A DNA stretch of 64,000 bases from Xanthomonas arboricola pv. juglandis (GTDB taxonomy: Bacteria; Pseudomonadota; Gammaproteobacteria; Xanthomonadales; Xanthomonadaceae): positions 62,001 to 126,000 of the forward strand of contig NZ_JZEF01000001.1 of the NCBI RefSeq assembly GCF_001013475.1, read 5' to 3'. Of the stretch, positions 8,673 through 18,551 are shown piece after piece. Within the stretch, counting starts at the first letter, position 1; the number at the start of each line of letters is the position of its first letter. Made by a program: the position numbers and the translations under genes. The notes under the pieces were generated by a model. It had not been told where the DNA came from, ran no database searches, and saw only the letters and a program-made list of their open reading frames with translations.

Positions 8673-8894
8673 TTATTGCGCCAGCTTGTGCAGCAACGCG
8701 CGGCGGTTGCGCATCACCTGCTCGGCCACATCCATCTGCGCGGCCAGGGTCGGGTCGAACGCGGTCAGCTTGATGCCGTCGGGCGTTTCCAGTGCATAGA
8801 GTTCGTCGCCCTTGCCCAGGCGCAGGCGGGCGAGCAGTTCCTTGGGCAGGATGACGCCAGCGGAATTGCCGATGGAGGTGATCTTGAGCTTCAT
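8673..8894 (-). CDS. AbrB/MazE-like antitoxin
   Basis: A 73-residue protein with the swapped-hairpin AbrB DNA-binding pattern at its N-terminus (KLKITSIGNSAGVILPKELLARL) and a short charged C-terminal tail (RNRRALLHKLAQ) that would bind and neutralise the toxin. It is the first gene of the pair and has a GAAGG ribosome-binding site before its ATG. Such antitoxins repress their own promoter. A perfect palindrome lies about 25 bases upstream. It is divergent from lexA, from which it is separated by 161 bases. Confidence 0.88.
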   Translation of the reverse strand: MKLKITSIGNSAGVILPKELLARLRLGKGDELYALETPDGIKLTAFDPTLAAQMDVAEQVMRNRRALLHKLAQ

Positions 8895-8918
8895 GGTCGA
8901 CGCCTTCGTTAGTACGTA

Positions 8919-8928
8919 AGTTATAACT
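8919..8928 (-). promoter_or_regulatory. Palindromic candidate operator/promoter of the toxin-antitoxin pair
   Basis: AGTTATAACT is a perfect 10-bp palindrome. On the minus strand it includes TATAAC, a reasonable -10 element for the antitoxin gene. An antitoxin bound here would occlude its own promoter. This is inferred from position and symmetry only. Confidence 0.4.
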
Positions 8929-9010
8929 CCGTCTCCAGCCGATCACAAGCCCGTCCTGGCTGAAGCGGCTCAGCAACCTGCATGGGCCAATCTCGCCTGC
9001 TGCGACCGAC

Positions 9011-9030
9011 AGGTGTACAAATGTACACCT
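9011..9030 (+). promoter_or_regulatory. LexA operator of the lexA-imuA-imuB-dnaE2 cassette
   Basis: AGGTGTACAAATGTACACCT is a perfect dyad with 9-bp arms (AGGTGTACA / TGTACACCT) separated by AA, located 25 bases before the lexA start. The core TGTACAAATGTACA matches my recollection of the box reported for the second Xanthomonas LexA (LexA2), which differs from the TTAG-type box of LexA1. Its position predicts autoregulation of the whole cassette. Confidence 0.85.
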
Positions 9031-9055
9031 TGTCCCGACCGGCCGCTGCACTCCC

Positions 9056-9661
9056 ATGGAACTTCTCTCCCCCAAGCGTCAGGCGGTGCTGGCTTTCCTG
9101 CAGGAGCAGGCCCGTGCAGGGGTGTCGCCCAGCCTGGCCGAGATTGCGCAGGCGTTCGGGTTCGCCTCGCGCAATGCCGCGCAAAAGCACGTGCAGGCGC
9201 TGGCCGAGGCCGGGTTGATCGAGCTGCTGCCCAATCAGAAGCGTGGCATCCGCATGCTGGGCGGGGCCGCGCGCGATGCCTTGCTGGCCTTGCCGGTGCT
9301 GGGCCGGGTGGCGGCCGGTGTGCCGATCGGGGCGGATATCGGCCTGGACCGACAGTTGTGGCTGGACCGCACGCTGTTCTCGTTGCGCCCGGACTATCTG
9401 CTGCAGGTGCAAGGCGATTCGATGATCGACGACGGCATCCTGGACGGCGATCTGGTCGGCGTGCATCGCAGCAGCGAGGCGCGCGATGGGCAGATCGTGG
9501 TGGCGCGGGTGGATGGCGAAATCACCATCAAGCGGCTGGAGCGCGGTGCCGAACGCATCCGCCTGTTGCCGCGCAACCGCGCGCATGCGCCGATCGTGGT
9601 GGCGGCCGATGCCGACTTCGCGATCGAAGGACTGTACTGCGGTCTGATCCGGCAGGGTTGA
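9056..9661 (+). CDS. lexA: LexA repressor of the imuA-imuB-dnaE2 type (LexA2)
   Basis: A 201-residue SOS repressor. The N-terminal winged helix-turn-helix covers residues 1-66 (GVSPSLAEIAQAFGFASRNAAQKHV). RecA-stimulated self-cleavage would occur between Ala87 and Gly88 (RVAAGVP). The catalytic dyad is Ser122 (GDSMIDDG) and Lys159 (ITIKRLERG). This gene heads a SOS mutagenesis cassette: imuA starts two bases after its stop. The operator lies directly upstream. Xanthomonas genomes usually carry a second lexA next to recA; that copy is not in this window. Confidence 0.95.
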   Translation: MELLSPKRQAVLAFLQEQARAGVSPSLAEIAQAFGFASRNAAQKHVQALAEAGLIELLPNQKRGIRMLGGAARDALLALPVLGRVAAGVPIGADIGLDRQLWLDRTLFSLRPDYLLQVQGDSMIDDGILDGDLVGVHRSSEARDGQIVVARVDGEITIKRLERGAERIRLLPRNRAHAPIVVAADADFAIEGLYCGLIRQG

Positions 9662-9662
9662 G

Positions 9663-10316
9663 ATGAGCCAGGAGTCCGCGCGCATCAGGCAGGACGGCAA
9701 CGCGGCAGTCGCACTGCCGCTGGACGCCCTGCTGGCCGCACGCACGGTGTGGCGCGCGGGTCGTGGTACCGCCATCGCCCATGGCGGCGAATCCACCGGG
9801 CATGCGGCGCTGGATGCGCTGCTGCCCGATGGCGGCTGGCCGCGGCGGGCACTGACCGAGTTGCTGCTGCCCGCGCACGGCGTGGGCGAGATCGCACTGC
9901 TGTTGCCCACGCTGGCGCGCATGACCGGCGCCAGCAGCCGGGTGGTGCTGGTGGCGCCGCCATTCATTCCCTATGCGCCGGCCTGGCAGGCGGGCGGGGT
10001 GGTGCTGGACCATCTGGAAGTGGTGCAGGCCGAGCCGCGCGACGCCTTGTGGGCGTTCGAGCAATGCCTGCGCAGTGGCGCGTGCGCGGCGGTGCTGGGC
10101 TGGCCGCAGACCGGCGATGCACGCGCATTGCGGCGGCTGCAGGTCGCCGCCGACAGCGGCAACTGCTGCGCGTTCGCGTTGCGCGATCGCAAGCATGCGG
10201 TCAATGCATCGCCGGCGGCGTTACGGCTGGAATTTCTGCCCGAGCGCGATGCCTGGCAGGTACGCAAGTGCCGCGGCGGGCAGGTCCCGTCGCAGCCGTT
10301 GCGGCTGGCGCATTGA
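9663..10316 (+). CDS. imuA: ImuA, RecA/SulA-like component of the mutasome
   Basis: A 217-residue RecA-fold-related protein (sometimes annotated SulA-like) that works with ImuB and DnaE2 in damage-induced mutagenesis. Visible family blocks are GHAALDALLPDGGWPRRALTE, VVLVAPPFIPYAPAWQAGGV and CLRSGACAAVLGWP. The P-loop is degenerate, as is common in ImuA. The gene sits two bases after lexA and ten bases before imuB, so it is part of the same transcript under the LexA operator. Confidence 0.92.
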   Translation: MSQESARIRQDGNAAVALPLDALLAARTVWRAGRGTAIAHGGESTGHAALDALLPDGGWPRRALTELLLPAHGVGEIALLLPTLARMTGASSRVVLVAPPFIPYAPAWQAGGVVLDHLEVVQAEPRDALWAFEQCLRSGACAAVLGWPQTGDARALRRLQVAADSGNCCAFALRDRKHAVNASPAALRLEFLPERDAWQVRKCRGGQVPSQPLRLAH

Positions 10317-10325
10317 GGCGCGCGC

Positions 10326-11744
10326 ATGTTGTGGGCCTGCATCTTGCTGCCGCAGCTGGCGCTGGACGCCGTCCTCCGGCGTCTGGAAGAGCCGGACGCA
10401 CCGCTGGTGTTGGTGGAAGGGCCGGCGCAGTTGCGCAGCCTGCACTCGGTCAATGCAGCGGCGTCCGCCGCCGGCCTGAAAGCCGGCATGCGGCTGTCGG
10501 CGGCGCATGCGCTGATGTCCCATGTACGCACCATCGATTACGAGGCCCAGGCTGAGGCGCGCACGCAGCGGTTTCTTGCGGCGTGGGCGTACCGGCACAG
10601 TTCGCTGGTGAGCCAGCAATGGTCGCGTGCCATCGTGCTGGAAGCCGGTGCCAGTTTTCGGTTGTTTGGTCCATGGCCGCGTTTCGAACGCCGCCTGCGC
10701 GATGAACTGCAGGCCTTGGGCTTCCGGCACCGGCTCGCACTGGCGCCTACGCCGCGCGCCGCGCGCGTGCTGGCCGGTCTGCGCGACGGCATGGTGGTGA
10801 CGCAGTTGCCGGCCTTGCACGCCACGCTGGACAAGGTGCCGGTACGCCGCGCCGCGTTGCCGGGCGATGCCGGCGAGCGCCTGCAACACATGGGCGTGCG
10901 CACGCTGGCGGCAGTGCGCGCGTTGCCGCGCGATGGGCTGCGCCGGCGGTTCGGCGCGGGCCTGCTCGAGCATCTGGACCGCCTCTACGGCCAGGTCGAC
11001 GACCCCCTGGAGTGCTACGCGCCACCGGACCACTTCGACCAGCGTGTGGAACTCGGCTACGAGGTGGAAATGCATCCGGCGCTGCTGTTCCCGCTGCGGC
11101 GCCTGATCGGCGACCTGTGCACCTACCTGTCCATCCGCGACGGCGGCGTGCAACGGTTCCTGCTGCGGCTGGAACACGAGGAAGGCGCCACCGATGTCGA
11201 GATCGGCCTGCTAACGCCGGAGCGCGCGCCGACGCTGTTGTTCGAGCTTGCGCGTAACCGGCTGGAGCGGGTGGAGATTCCACGCCCGGTAGTGGCGATG
11301 CGCCTGCTGGCGCGGCAGCTGCCACCGTTCGTGCCGGCCATGCGCGATCTGTTCGATCAACGTGCGCAGCAATCGGTGGAATGGCCGCAGCTGCGCGAGC
11401 GCTTGCGCGCGCGGCTGGGCGATGAGGCGGTGTACCGCGTACTGCCGGCCGACGACCCGCGCCCGGAACGTGCCTGGCGGCGCGCCATTGGCGATGCGGT
11501 GCGCGACGTTGCGGCGCCGCCGCGTCCGCCGCGCCCGACCTGGCTGTTGCCGCAGCCGGTGCCCCTGCACGAGACGCAGCTGCGCATCATCTCCGGCCCG
11601 GAGCGGCTGGAAAGCGGCTGGTGGGACGACGACGAGGCGCGCCGCGATTACTACGTGGTGGAAACCGCACGCGGCCGGCGTGGCTGGGCGTTCGCCGCTC
11701 CTGGCCGTGTCGATGGCTGGATGCTGCACGGGTGGTTCGCATGA
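10326..11744 (+). CDS. imuB: ImuB, Y-family polymerase-like mutasome hub
   Basis: A 472-residue DinB/UmuC-like protein that lacks reliable polymerase acidic residues and serves as the hub binding ImuA, DnaE2 and the beta clamp. The palm-like N-terminus reads MLWACILLPQLALDAVLRR, where the catalytic Asp of active Y-family enzymes is replaced. A helix-hairpin-helix-like stretch (MGVRTLAAVRALPRDGLRRRFG) and a C-terminal region with little-finger character follow. The tail ends in RGRRGWAFAAPGRVDGWMLHGWFA. Its family role is to recruit DnaE2 to lesions. Confidence 0.92.
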   Translation: MLWACILLPQLALDAVLRRLEEPDAPLVLVEGPAQLRSLHSVNAAASAAGLKAGMRLSAAHALMSHVRTIDYEAQAEARTQRFLAAWAYRHSSLVSQQWSRAIVLEAGASFRLFGPWPRFERRLRDELQALGFRHRLALAPTPRAARVLAGLRDGMVVTQLPALHATLDKVPVRRAALPGDAGERLQHMGVRTLAAVRALPRDGLRRRFGAGLLEHLDRLYGQVDDPLECYAPPDHFDQRVELGYEVEMHPALLFPLRRLIGDLCTYLSIRDGGVQRFLLRLEHEEGATDVEIGLLTPERAPTLLFELARNRLERVEIPRPVVAMRLLARQLPPFVPAMRDLFDQRAQQSVEWPQLRERLRARLGDEAVYRVLPADDPRPERAWRRAIGDAVRDVAAPPRPPRPTWLLPQPVPLHETQLRIISGPERLESGWWDDDEARRDYYVVETARGRRGWAFAAPGRVDGWMLHGWFA

Positions 11745-11900
11745 TCGGTTGCGTGCCCTTGCAGCATCAGAGCGTTGCCTGCGGGGCTGGTCATCGCAGC
11801 GGTGCCGCACGCGTCCGATGCCACGGACCGAAGAGGCAACCGCAGCGCGTCGATCTGCAGCGCATGTGTGGCGGCAGCGCGATGTCGAAGAGGTGCGCGC

Positions 11901-14900
11901 ATGAGCTGGGATGACGCCATCGACGGCGTGGACCGCGATACGCCCGGTGGGCGCATGCCGCGCGCCTGGACGGTCGCCGCGCGGTTGCGCGCGGCAAACG
12001 ACGATATCGCCCATGCCATGGTCGCCGATGGGCTGCCTGCCTATGCCGAGCTGCACTGCCTGTCGGATTTCTCGTTCCTGCGCGGCGCCTCCAGTGCCGA
12101 ACAATTGTTCATGCGCGCGCAACACTGCGGCTATGGCGCCCTGGCGATCACCGACGAGTGCTCGCTGGCCGGCATCGTGCGCGGCCTGGAAGCTTCGCGC
12201 GCCACCGGCGTGCGCTTGATCGTCGGCAGCGAATTCACCCTGGTCGATGGCACCCGCTTCGTGCTGCTGGTGGAAAACGCGCATGGCTATCCGCAGTTGT
12301 GCGCGCTGATCACCACCGCGCGGCGTGCGGCAAGCAAGGGCGCGTACCGGCTCGGGCGTGCCGAGGTGGAGGCGCAGTTTCGCGCTGTGGAACCCAGCGT
12401 GTTCGCGCTGTGGTTACCCGGTGCGCAGCCGCAGGCCGAGCAGGGCGCCTGGCTGCAGCAGGTGTTCGGCGAGCGTGCATTCCTGGCGGTGGAACTGCAT
12501 CGCGAGCAGGACGATGCGGCGCGGTTGCTTGCCCTGCAGCTGCTGGCGCAGCAACTGGGCATGACCGCGCTGGCCAGCGGCGATGCGCATATGGCGCAGC
12601 GGCGCGAGCGCATCGTGCAGGACACCCTGACCGCCATCCGCCACGGCTTGCCGTTGGCCGAGTGCGGCGCGCACCTGTTCCGCAACGGCGAGCGCCATCT
12701 GCGCACGCGGCGTGCCTTGGGCAACATCTACCCGGATGCGCTGTTGCAGGCCGCCGTGGACCTGGCGCAGCGCTGCAGCTTCGATATGTCCAGGCTTGAA
12801 TACACCTATCCGCGCGAACTGGTGCCGGAAGGGCATACCCCGGCGAGTTATCTGCGACAGCTCACTGAGGAGGGCATGCGTGAGCGGTGGCCGAATGGAA
12901 CGCCGGCAAAGGTACGCGCCGACATCGAGAAGGAACTGGCGCTGATCGCGCATAAGAACTACGAGGCCTTCTTTCTTACCGTGCAGGACGTGGTGCGCTT
13001 CGCCCGCGAACAGCACATTCTCTGCCAGGGCCGTGGCTCATCGGCCAATTCGGCGGTGTGTTATGCACTGGGCATCACCGCGGTCAACCCGGATGAAACG
13101 CGTCTGTTGATGGCGCGCTTCCTGTCCGAACAACGCGACGAGCCCCCGGACATCGACGTCGATTTCGAGCACCAACGCCGCGAGGAGGTGCTGCAGTACG
13201 TCTACAACAAGTACGGCCGCGAACGCGCGGCATTGGCGGCGACGGTGATCTGTTACCGCGGCAAGAGCGCCGTGCGCGATGTGGCCAAGGCGTTCGGCCT
13301 GCCGCCGGACCAGATCGCCTTGCTGGCCAATTGCTACGGCTGGGGCAATGGCGAAACGCCGATGGAACAGCGCATCGAAGAGGCCGGATTCGATCTGGCC
13401 AACCCGCTGATCAACAAGATTCTTGCGGTGACCGAGCAACTGCGCGATCACCCGCGCCATCTGTCGCAGCATGTCGGCGGATTCGTCATCTCCGACGAAT
13501 CCTTGTCGCTGCTGGTGCCGGTGGAAAACGCGGCAATGGCCGACCGCACCATCATCCAGTGGGACAAGGACGATCTGGAAACGATGAAGCTGCTCAAGGT
13601 CGATTGCCTGGCGCTGGGCATGCTGACCTGCATCCGCAAGACGCTGGAGCTGGTGCGCGACCACCGCGGGCGCGATTACAGCATCGCCACGCTGCCAGGC
13701 GAGGATGTGCCTACCTACAAGATGATCCAGCGCGCCGACACGGTCGGCGTGTTCCAGATCGAATCGCGTGCGCAGATGGCGATGCTGCCGCGGCTCAAGC
13801 CTGCGGTGTTCTACGACCTGGTGATCGAAGTGGCGATCGTGCGCCCGGGCCCGATCCAGGGCGACATGGTGCACCCGTATCTGCGCCGGCGGCAGGGGCG
13901 CGAGGCCGTGAACTATCCCTCACCGGAGGTGGAGGACATCCTCAAGCCGACTCTCGGTGTGCCGCTGTTCCAGGAGCAGGTGATGGAGCTGCTGATGCAC
14001 GCCGCCGATTACACCGAGAGCGAAGCGGACAATCTGCGCCGCTCGATGGCCGCCTGGCGGCGCGGCGGCGACATGGAGCAGCACCGCGCGCGGGTGCGCG
14101 AGCGCATGCAGGGCAAAGGCTACGCCTCCACCTTCATCGACCAGATCTTCGAACAGATCAAGGGCTTCGGCTCCTACGGCTTCCCGCAGAGCCATGCCGC
14201 CTCGTTCGCCAAGCTCGTCTACGCCAGCTGCTGGCTCAAGCGCCACGAGCCGGCGGCCTTCGCCTGCGGGCTGCTCAATGCGCAGCCGATGGGCTTCTAC
14301 TCGGCCAGCCAGATCGTGCAGGATGCGCGCCGCGGCAGTCCCGAGCGCGCGCGCGTGGAGGTGTTGCCGGTGGATGTGCTGCACAGCGTCTGGGACAACA
14401 CGCTGGTCGGTGGCCGGCCGTGGCGCAGCGACGAAGACCCCGGCGAACAACCGGCGATCCGGCTGGGCATGCGCCAGGTCGCCGGGTTATCGGAAGTGGT
14501 GGCCAATCGCATTGCCGCCGCACGCGCGCAGCGGGCCTTCGCCGATATCGGCGATCTGTGCCTGCTCGCCGCACTCGACGAAAAGGCGCGCCTGGCATTG
14601 GCCGAAGCCGGCGCCTTGCAGGGCATGGTGGGCAACCGCAACGCCGCGCGCTGGGCGATGGCCGGCGTGGAAGCGCGTCGGCCGCTGCTGCCGGGCAGCC
14701 CGCAGGAACGCGAGGTGGAGTTTGCAGCGCCGCGCGCAGGCGAGGAGATCCTGGCCGACTATCGCTCGGTCGGCCTGAGTCTGCGCCAGCATCCGATGGC
14801 ATTGCTGCGCCCGCAGATGCGGCAGCGGCGTATCCTCGGCCTGCGCGAACTGCAGGGCCGCCGTCATGGTAGCGGCGTGCATGTCGCTGGCCTGGTCACC

Positions 14901-15152
14901 CAGCGTCAGCGCCCGGCCACCGCCAAGGGCACCATCTTCGTCACCCTGGAAGACGAGCACGGCATGATCAACGTCATCGTCTGGTCGCACCTGGCGCTGC
15001 GCCGCCGCCGCGCACTGCTGGAAGCGCGCCTGCTGGCCGTACGCGGTCGCTGGGAGCGCGTGGACGGCGTGGAGCATCTCATCGCCGGCGATCTGCACGA
15101 CCTCAGCGACCTGCTCGGCGACATGCAGCTGCCCTCGCGCGATTTTCATTGA
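11901..15152 (+). CDS. dnaE2: Error-prone DNA polymerase III alpha subunit DnaE2
   Basis: A 1083-residue translesion polymerase. The start was chosen at ATG 11901 because GAAGAGG lies seven bases upstream and the protein length then fits the family. The PHP domain is at the N-terminus ([17 protein letters not shown]). The catalytic palm has [17 protein letters not shown], and fingers motifs follow ([49 protein letters not shown]). The OB fold near the end is [13 protein letters not shown] followed by [12 protein letters not shown]. It differs from replicative DnaE in length and cassette context. A 156-base gap after imuB shows no separate promoter that I can identify. Confidence 0.95.
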   Translation: MSWDDAIDGVDRDTPGGRMPRAWTVAARLRAANDDIAHAMVADGLPAYAELHCLSDFSFLRGASSAEQLFMRAQHCGYGALAITDECSLAGIVRGLEASRATGVRLIVGSEFTLVDGTRFVLLVENAHGYPQLCALITTARRAASKGAYRLGRAEVEAQFRAVEPSVFALWLPGAQPQAEQGAWLQQVFGERAFLAVELHREQDDAARLLALQLLAQQLGMTALASGDAHMAQRRERIVQDTLTAIRHGLPLAECGAHLFRNGERHLRTRRALGNIYPDALLQAAVDLAQRCSFDMSRLEYTYPRELVPEGHTPASYLRQLTEEGMRERWPNGTPAKVRADIEKELALIAHKNYEAFFLTVQDVVRFAREQHILCQGRGSSANSAVCYALGITAVNPDETRLLMARFLSEQRDEPPDIDVDFEHQRREEVLQYVYNKYGRERAALAATVICYRGKSAVRDVAKAFGLPPDQIALLANCYGWGNGETPMEQRIEEAGFDLANPLINKILAVTEQLRDHPRHLSQHVGGFVISDESLSLLVPVENAAMADRTIIQWDKDDLETMKLLKVDCLALGMLTCIRKTLELVRDHRGRDYSIATLPGEDVPTYKMIQRADTVGVFQIESRAQMAMLPRLKPAVFYDLVIEVAIVRPGPIQGDMVHPYLRRRQGREAVNYPSPEVEDILKPTLGVPLFQEQVMELLMHAADYTESEADNLRRSMAAWRRGGDMEQHRARVRERMQGKGYASTFIDQIFEQIKGFGSYGFPQSHAASFAKLVYASCWLKRHEPAAFACGLLNAQPMGFYSASQIVQDARRGSPERARVEVLPVDVLHSVWDNTLVGGRPWRSDEDPGEQPAIRLGMRQVAGLSEVVANRIAAARAQRAFADIGDLCLLAALDEKARLALAEAGALQGMVGNRNAARWAMAGVEARRPLLPGSPQEREVEFAAPRAGEEILADYRSVGLSLRQHPMALLRPQMRQRRILGLRELQGRRHGSGVHVAGLVTQRQRPATAKGTIFVTLEDEHGMINVIVWSHLALRRRRALLEARLLAVRGRWERVDGVEHLIAGDLHDLSDLLGDMQLPSRDFH

Positions 15153-15481
15153 ATCAGTGCGGGACGCGCGCCTGCTGCGGCACGCCGACACGCATGCCCA
15201 CGCCACGGACTGGTGCGAGCCTTTCTGCTTGTGTTCCGGCCCGCTGCCGATTAGGCCACGGGGATCCGATGTCGATGCCCGTGGACTGCAATCGTGTCGC
15301 CATGTCTCGAGTATCGCGATCGAGCCCGGTGCAGGAGCATCGGCACGCCACGTGGCACAGATCGACGCGAAAGCCCGGGTGAATAGGCGCCGTGACGGGT
15401 CATCGTCATCCAACCGGTCCTGTGCTACACCATGCAGGCCGGCGCGGCCGCGCTGGCTTACCTTTCACCCACGAGGCGATC
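15153..15481. other. Intergenic stretch, no gene seen
   Basis: These 329 bases between dnaE2 and the HDOD gene hold no convincing reading frame, hairpin terminator or repeat. Upstream extensions of the HDOD frame exist, but they lack family-like sequence. Confidence 0.4.
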
Positions 15482-16300
15482 GTGAAGTTGGAGGCGCTGT
15501 TCGAGCAGTTGCACACCTTGCCCACCGTGCCCGAGGTGGTGCAGGACCTGATTGCCCGGTTCGACGATCCGGCAACCAATATCGATGTACTGGCGCACAC
15601 CATCGAGCGCGATCCGGTGATCGCCGCCAAGGTGCTGCGGCTTGCCAATTCGGCGCGCTTCCGCGGGCTGCGCGACTCCACCAGCGTGGAAGACGCGGCC
15701 ATGCGGCTGGGCTTCAACACGCTGCGCACCCTGGTGCTGGCCTCGGCGATGACCGGTGCGTTCCGCGCCGGCCCCGGCTTCGATCTGAAGGCGTTCTGGC
15801 GGCACAGTTTCGAGGTGGCCGGCATCTGCCGCGTGCTGGCGCGCCAGCACGGCCTGGATCCGGAAACCGCATTTACCTGCGGCATGATGCACAACATCGG
15901 CGAGCTGCTGATCCAGTCCGGTGCGCCGGACTATGCCAGCCGCATCAATCACGACAGCTCATCGGCCGGCCATGCCGCCGAAGAAACCCTGCAGTTGGGC
16001 TTCGGCTACCCGGAAGTCGGCGCCGAGCTGGTGCGTCGCTGGCAGCTGCCGTTGGTGATCCAGGAAGCGATCGCCTATCAGGTACGCCCGGCCGCTGCGC
16101 CGGAAGGTGCGCGGATGCCGCTGCTGGTCGCCCAGGCGGTGCAGGTGTCCGACGCGCTGCGTGCACATGGTGGCGCCACACCGGCGGCGTTGGACGCGGT
16201 GCGCGGCCCGTTGATGGAGACGGTGGATCTGGAGGCCTTGTTTGCCGCGCTGCCGGACGTGATCGAGGCCGACCGCGCGTTTGCCGAACTGCTGAATTGA
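15482..16300 (+). CDS. HDOD-domain signalling protein
   Basis: About 272 residues almost entirely occupied by an HDOD domain, a degenerate HD-family fold used in signal transduction. Typical blocks are LPTVPEVVQDLIARFDDP, IERDPVIAAKVLRLANS, ALRLGF-like DAAMRLGFNTLRTLVLAS, FWRHSFEVA and CGMMHNIGELLI. The metal-binding HD pair is replaced by HN, so hydrolase activity is unlikely. I chose GTG 15482, preceded by a GAGG, because residues further upstream do not match the family. No partner domain (GGDEF or EAL) is attached. The role could be in c-di-GMP-linked regulation, but this is unproven. Confidence 0.82.
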   Translation: MKLEALFEQLHTLPTVPEVVQDLIARFDDPATNIDVLAHTIERDPVIAAKVLRLANSARFRGLRDSTSVEDAAMRLGFNTLRTLVLASAMTGAFRAGPGFDLKAFWRHSFEVAGICRVLARQHGLDPETAFTCGMMHNIGELLIQSGAPDYASRINHDSSSAGHAAEETLQLGFGYPEVGAELVRRWQLPLVIQEAIAYQVRPAAAPEGARMPLLVAQAVQVSDALRAHGGATPAALDAVRGPLMETVDLEALFAALPDVIEADRAFAELLN

Positions 16301-16521
16301 TCGAACAGCCGCGCCGACGCCGCCAGCGTCGGCGCGGCCGCTGACAAACCGTCATCATGCAGGCGCTGGCACACGCTGGTGCACACCTGTCGTCCCCGTC
16401 GACACATCCCCAGGCATTCCCAGCCGCCACAGCAGGCACACTGTCACGCCGCGGCGCAGCTGGACGGAAACCCGCACAGGCGCTAGCGTGGTCCGGATTT
16501 TTTGCCACAGGGGAACTACCC

Positions 16522-18474
16522 ATGAGCCATGACGCGCAGCCGCGCCAGCTCACCTTCCGCGCCGTCGTGCTGGCCATCGTGCTGGCGGTGGTGCTTTCGG
16601 CCGCCAATGCCTATCTCGGCCTGTTTGCCGGCCTGACCATCGCCACCGCCATTCCGGCCGCGGTCGTCTCGATGGGCGTGCTGCGCCTGCTCGGCGGCGG
16701 CACCATTCTGGAAAACAACATCGTCCAGACCGGTGCCTCGGCGGGTTCGTCGATCGCCGCCGGGGTGATCTTCACCATCCCCGCGCTGGTGATCATGGGC
16801 TACTGGCCGGACTTCAAATACTGGTGGGTGCTCGGCATCGCCGGCATGGGCGGCTTGCTCGGGGTGCTGTTCTCGGTGCCGTTGCGGCGCTCGATGATCG
16901 TCGAAGACCCGCTGCCATTCCCCGAAGGCAAGGCCGCAGCCGAGGTGCTCAAGGCCGGCGAAAACCCCGGCCCCGGCCTGAAGATCCTGGCGATGTCCGG
17001 TGCGATCGGCGCGCTGGTCAAGCTGGCTGCGGCCAGCGGCCTGCGGGTGATCCCGGATACCTGGGCGCAGGCCACGTATCTGGGCAGCAGCCGGCTGGTC
17101 GGCTATCTGGGCACCAACCTGTCGCCGGCGCTGCTCGGCGTGGGCTACATCGTCGGCCTGAATGTCGGCATCGTGGTGCTGTCCGGGTCGATCCTGTCCT
17201 GGCATCTCGCCATTCCGCTGTACCAGCAATTCTTCATGGGCAGCGACCCGGCCCTGGCGCAGAGCCTGGTCGGTGCGCCGGCAGCCGATGCGGCGTTCGG
17301 GATCTGGGGCGCGAAGATCCGTTACCTCGGTGTCGGCGCGATGCTGATCGGTGGCGTGTGGACGCTGTTCTCGCTGCGCAAGTCGCTGTTGTCCGGCGTC
17401 AGGAGCGGCTTCGCCGCTGCGCGCAAGAGCGGTGGCGGTGTGGTCGCCGAGACCGAGCGCGACCTGCCGATGAAGTGGATGCTGGCGGCGCTGGTGCTGT
17501 GCACCTTGCCGTTGCTGGGCCTGTACCAGGCGATCGTGCAGCAGTGGCACGTGTCGATCCCGATGACCATCATCATGATCGTGGCCGGCTTTCTGTTCGT
17601 GTCGGTGTCCGGCTATCTGGCTGGCCTGATCGGTTCGTCCAACAACCCGGTCTCGGGCATCACCATTTCCACCATCCTGTTCGCCTCGGCGGTGCTGGTG
17701 CTGTTGCTCGGCAAGGATGGTCTGGTGCCGGTCGGCATCGGCGCGGCGCCGTTGGGTGCGGTGGCGGCGATCATGATCGGCGCGGTGGTGTGCTGCGCGG
17801 CAGCGGTGGGCGGCGACAATCTGCAGGATCTCAAGACCGGTTATCTGGTTGGGGCGACACCTTGGAAGCAGCAATTGATGCTGGCTATTGGCGCATTCTC
17901 GTGCGCGCTGATCATGGCGCCCGTGCTCAATTTACTTGCTGAGGCTTACGGTATTGGCTCCAAGACACTGCCGGCACCGCAGGCGATGTTGATGGCATCG
18001 GTGGCAAAAGGGTTGTTCGGGGGGCAATTGCCATGGGCCATCATCGCTATCGGTGCAGGTGTGGGAGCGGTGATCATCGCTGTGGATGAGTGGTTGAAGA
18101 AAACCGGCAAGCGCTTCCGCGTGCCGGTGCTGGCGGCGGCGATTGGTATCTATCTGCCGCTGGAGCTGATGGTGCCGATCTTCCTCGGCGGCCTGATCGC
18201 GCACCTGCTGGAGCGCTTCCACAAGATCCGCGCCGACGACGAAGATGGCCGCGACCGCGTGCATCGCCCTGGCGTGCTGTTCGCCGCCGGCCTGATCACC
18301 GGCGAGGCGTTGATGGGGATCGGCATTGCGCTGCCGATCGTAATCACGAATAACAAGGATGTCTTGGCATTGCCTGGAGGTTTTCAGCTCAACCAATGGT
18401 TCGGCCTGGCGATCCTCGCCCTGGTCGGCTGGCTGCTGTACCGCGTCGGCAAGCGCGGCGAACAGACCGCCTGA
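16522..18474 (+). CDS. OPT-family oligopeptide transporter
   Basis: A 650-residue polytopic inner-membrane transporter of the OPT family, which imports small peptides or metal-chelate-like substrates by proton coupling. It starts at ATG 16522 with GGGGA upstream. The first segment VVLAIVLAVVLSAANAYLGLFAGLTIATAIPAA and NIVQTGASAGSSIAAGVIFT are diagnostic. Others include IVEDPLPFPEGKAAAEVLKAG, GLIGSSNNPVSGITIST and GGDNLQDLKTGYLVGATPWKQQ. It ends with RVGKRGEQTA and is followed by a strong terminator, so it is monocistronic. The substrate is not predictable. Confidence 0.93.
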   Translation: MSHDAQPRQLTFRAVVLAIVLAVVLSAANAYLGLFAGLTIATAIPAAVVSMGVLRLLGGGTILENNIVQTGASAGSSIAAGVIFTIPALVIMGYWPDFKYWWVLGIAGMGGLLGVLFSVPLRRSMIVEDPLPFPEGKAAAEVLKAGENPGPGLKILAMSGAIGALVKLAAASGLRVIPDTWAQATYLGSSRLVGYLGTNLSPALLGVGYIVGLNVGIVVLSGSILSWHLAIPLYQQFFMGSDPALAQSLVGAPAADAAFGIWGAKIRYLGVGAMLIGGVWTLFSLRKSLLSGVRSGFAAARKSGGGVVAETERDLPMKWMLAALVLCTLPLLGLYQAIVQQWHVSIPMTIIMIVAGFLFVSVSGYLAGLIGSSNNPVSGITISTILFASAVLVLLLGKDGLVPVGIGAAPLGAVAAIMIGAVVCCAAAVGGDNLQDLKTGYLVGATPWKQQLMLAIGAFSCALIMAPVLNLLAEAYGIGSKTLPAPQAMLMASVAKGLFGGQLPWAIIAIGAGVGAVIIAVDEWLKKTGKRFRVPVLAAAIGIYLPLELMVPIFLGGLIAHLLERFHKIRADDEDGRDRVHRPGVLFAAGLITGEALMGIGIALPIVITNNKDVLALPGGFQLNQWFGLAILALVGWLLYRVGKRGEQTA

Positions 18475-18518
18475 GGGTGACGCTTCACCAAGGCATGCGC
18501 CTGCGCGTTGCCTCTCGA

Positions 18519-18551
18519 CGGACACACATCGCTGGATGTGTGTCCGTTTTT
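18519..18551 (+). terminator. Rho-independent terminator after the OPT gene
   Basis: A 12-bp perfect stem CGGACACACATC / GATGTGTGTCCG with a GCTG loop, followed by TTTTT. Confidence 0.93.

Noticed and set aside
8909-8928. TTAGTACGTAAGTTATAACT as a LexA1-type box before the antitoxin gene
   Set aside because: It shares TTAG and a TTA half with the TTAGN6TACTA boxes I recall for Xanthomonadales LexA, but the second half matches poorly. The internal AGTTATAACT palindrome and the TATAAC -10 explain the stretch equally well.
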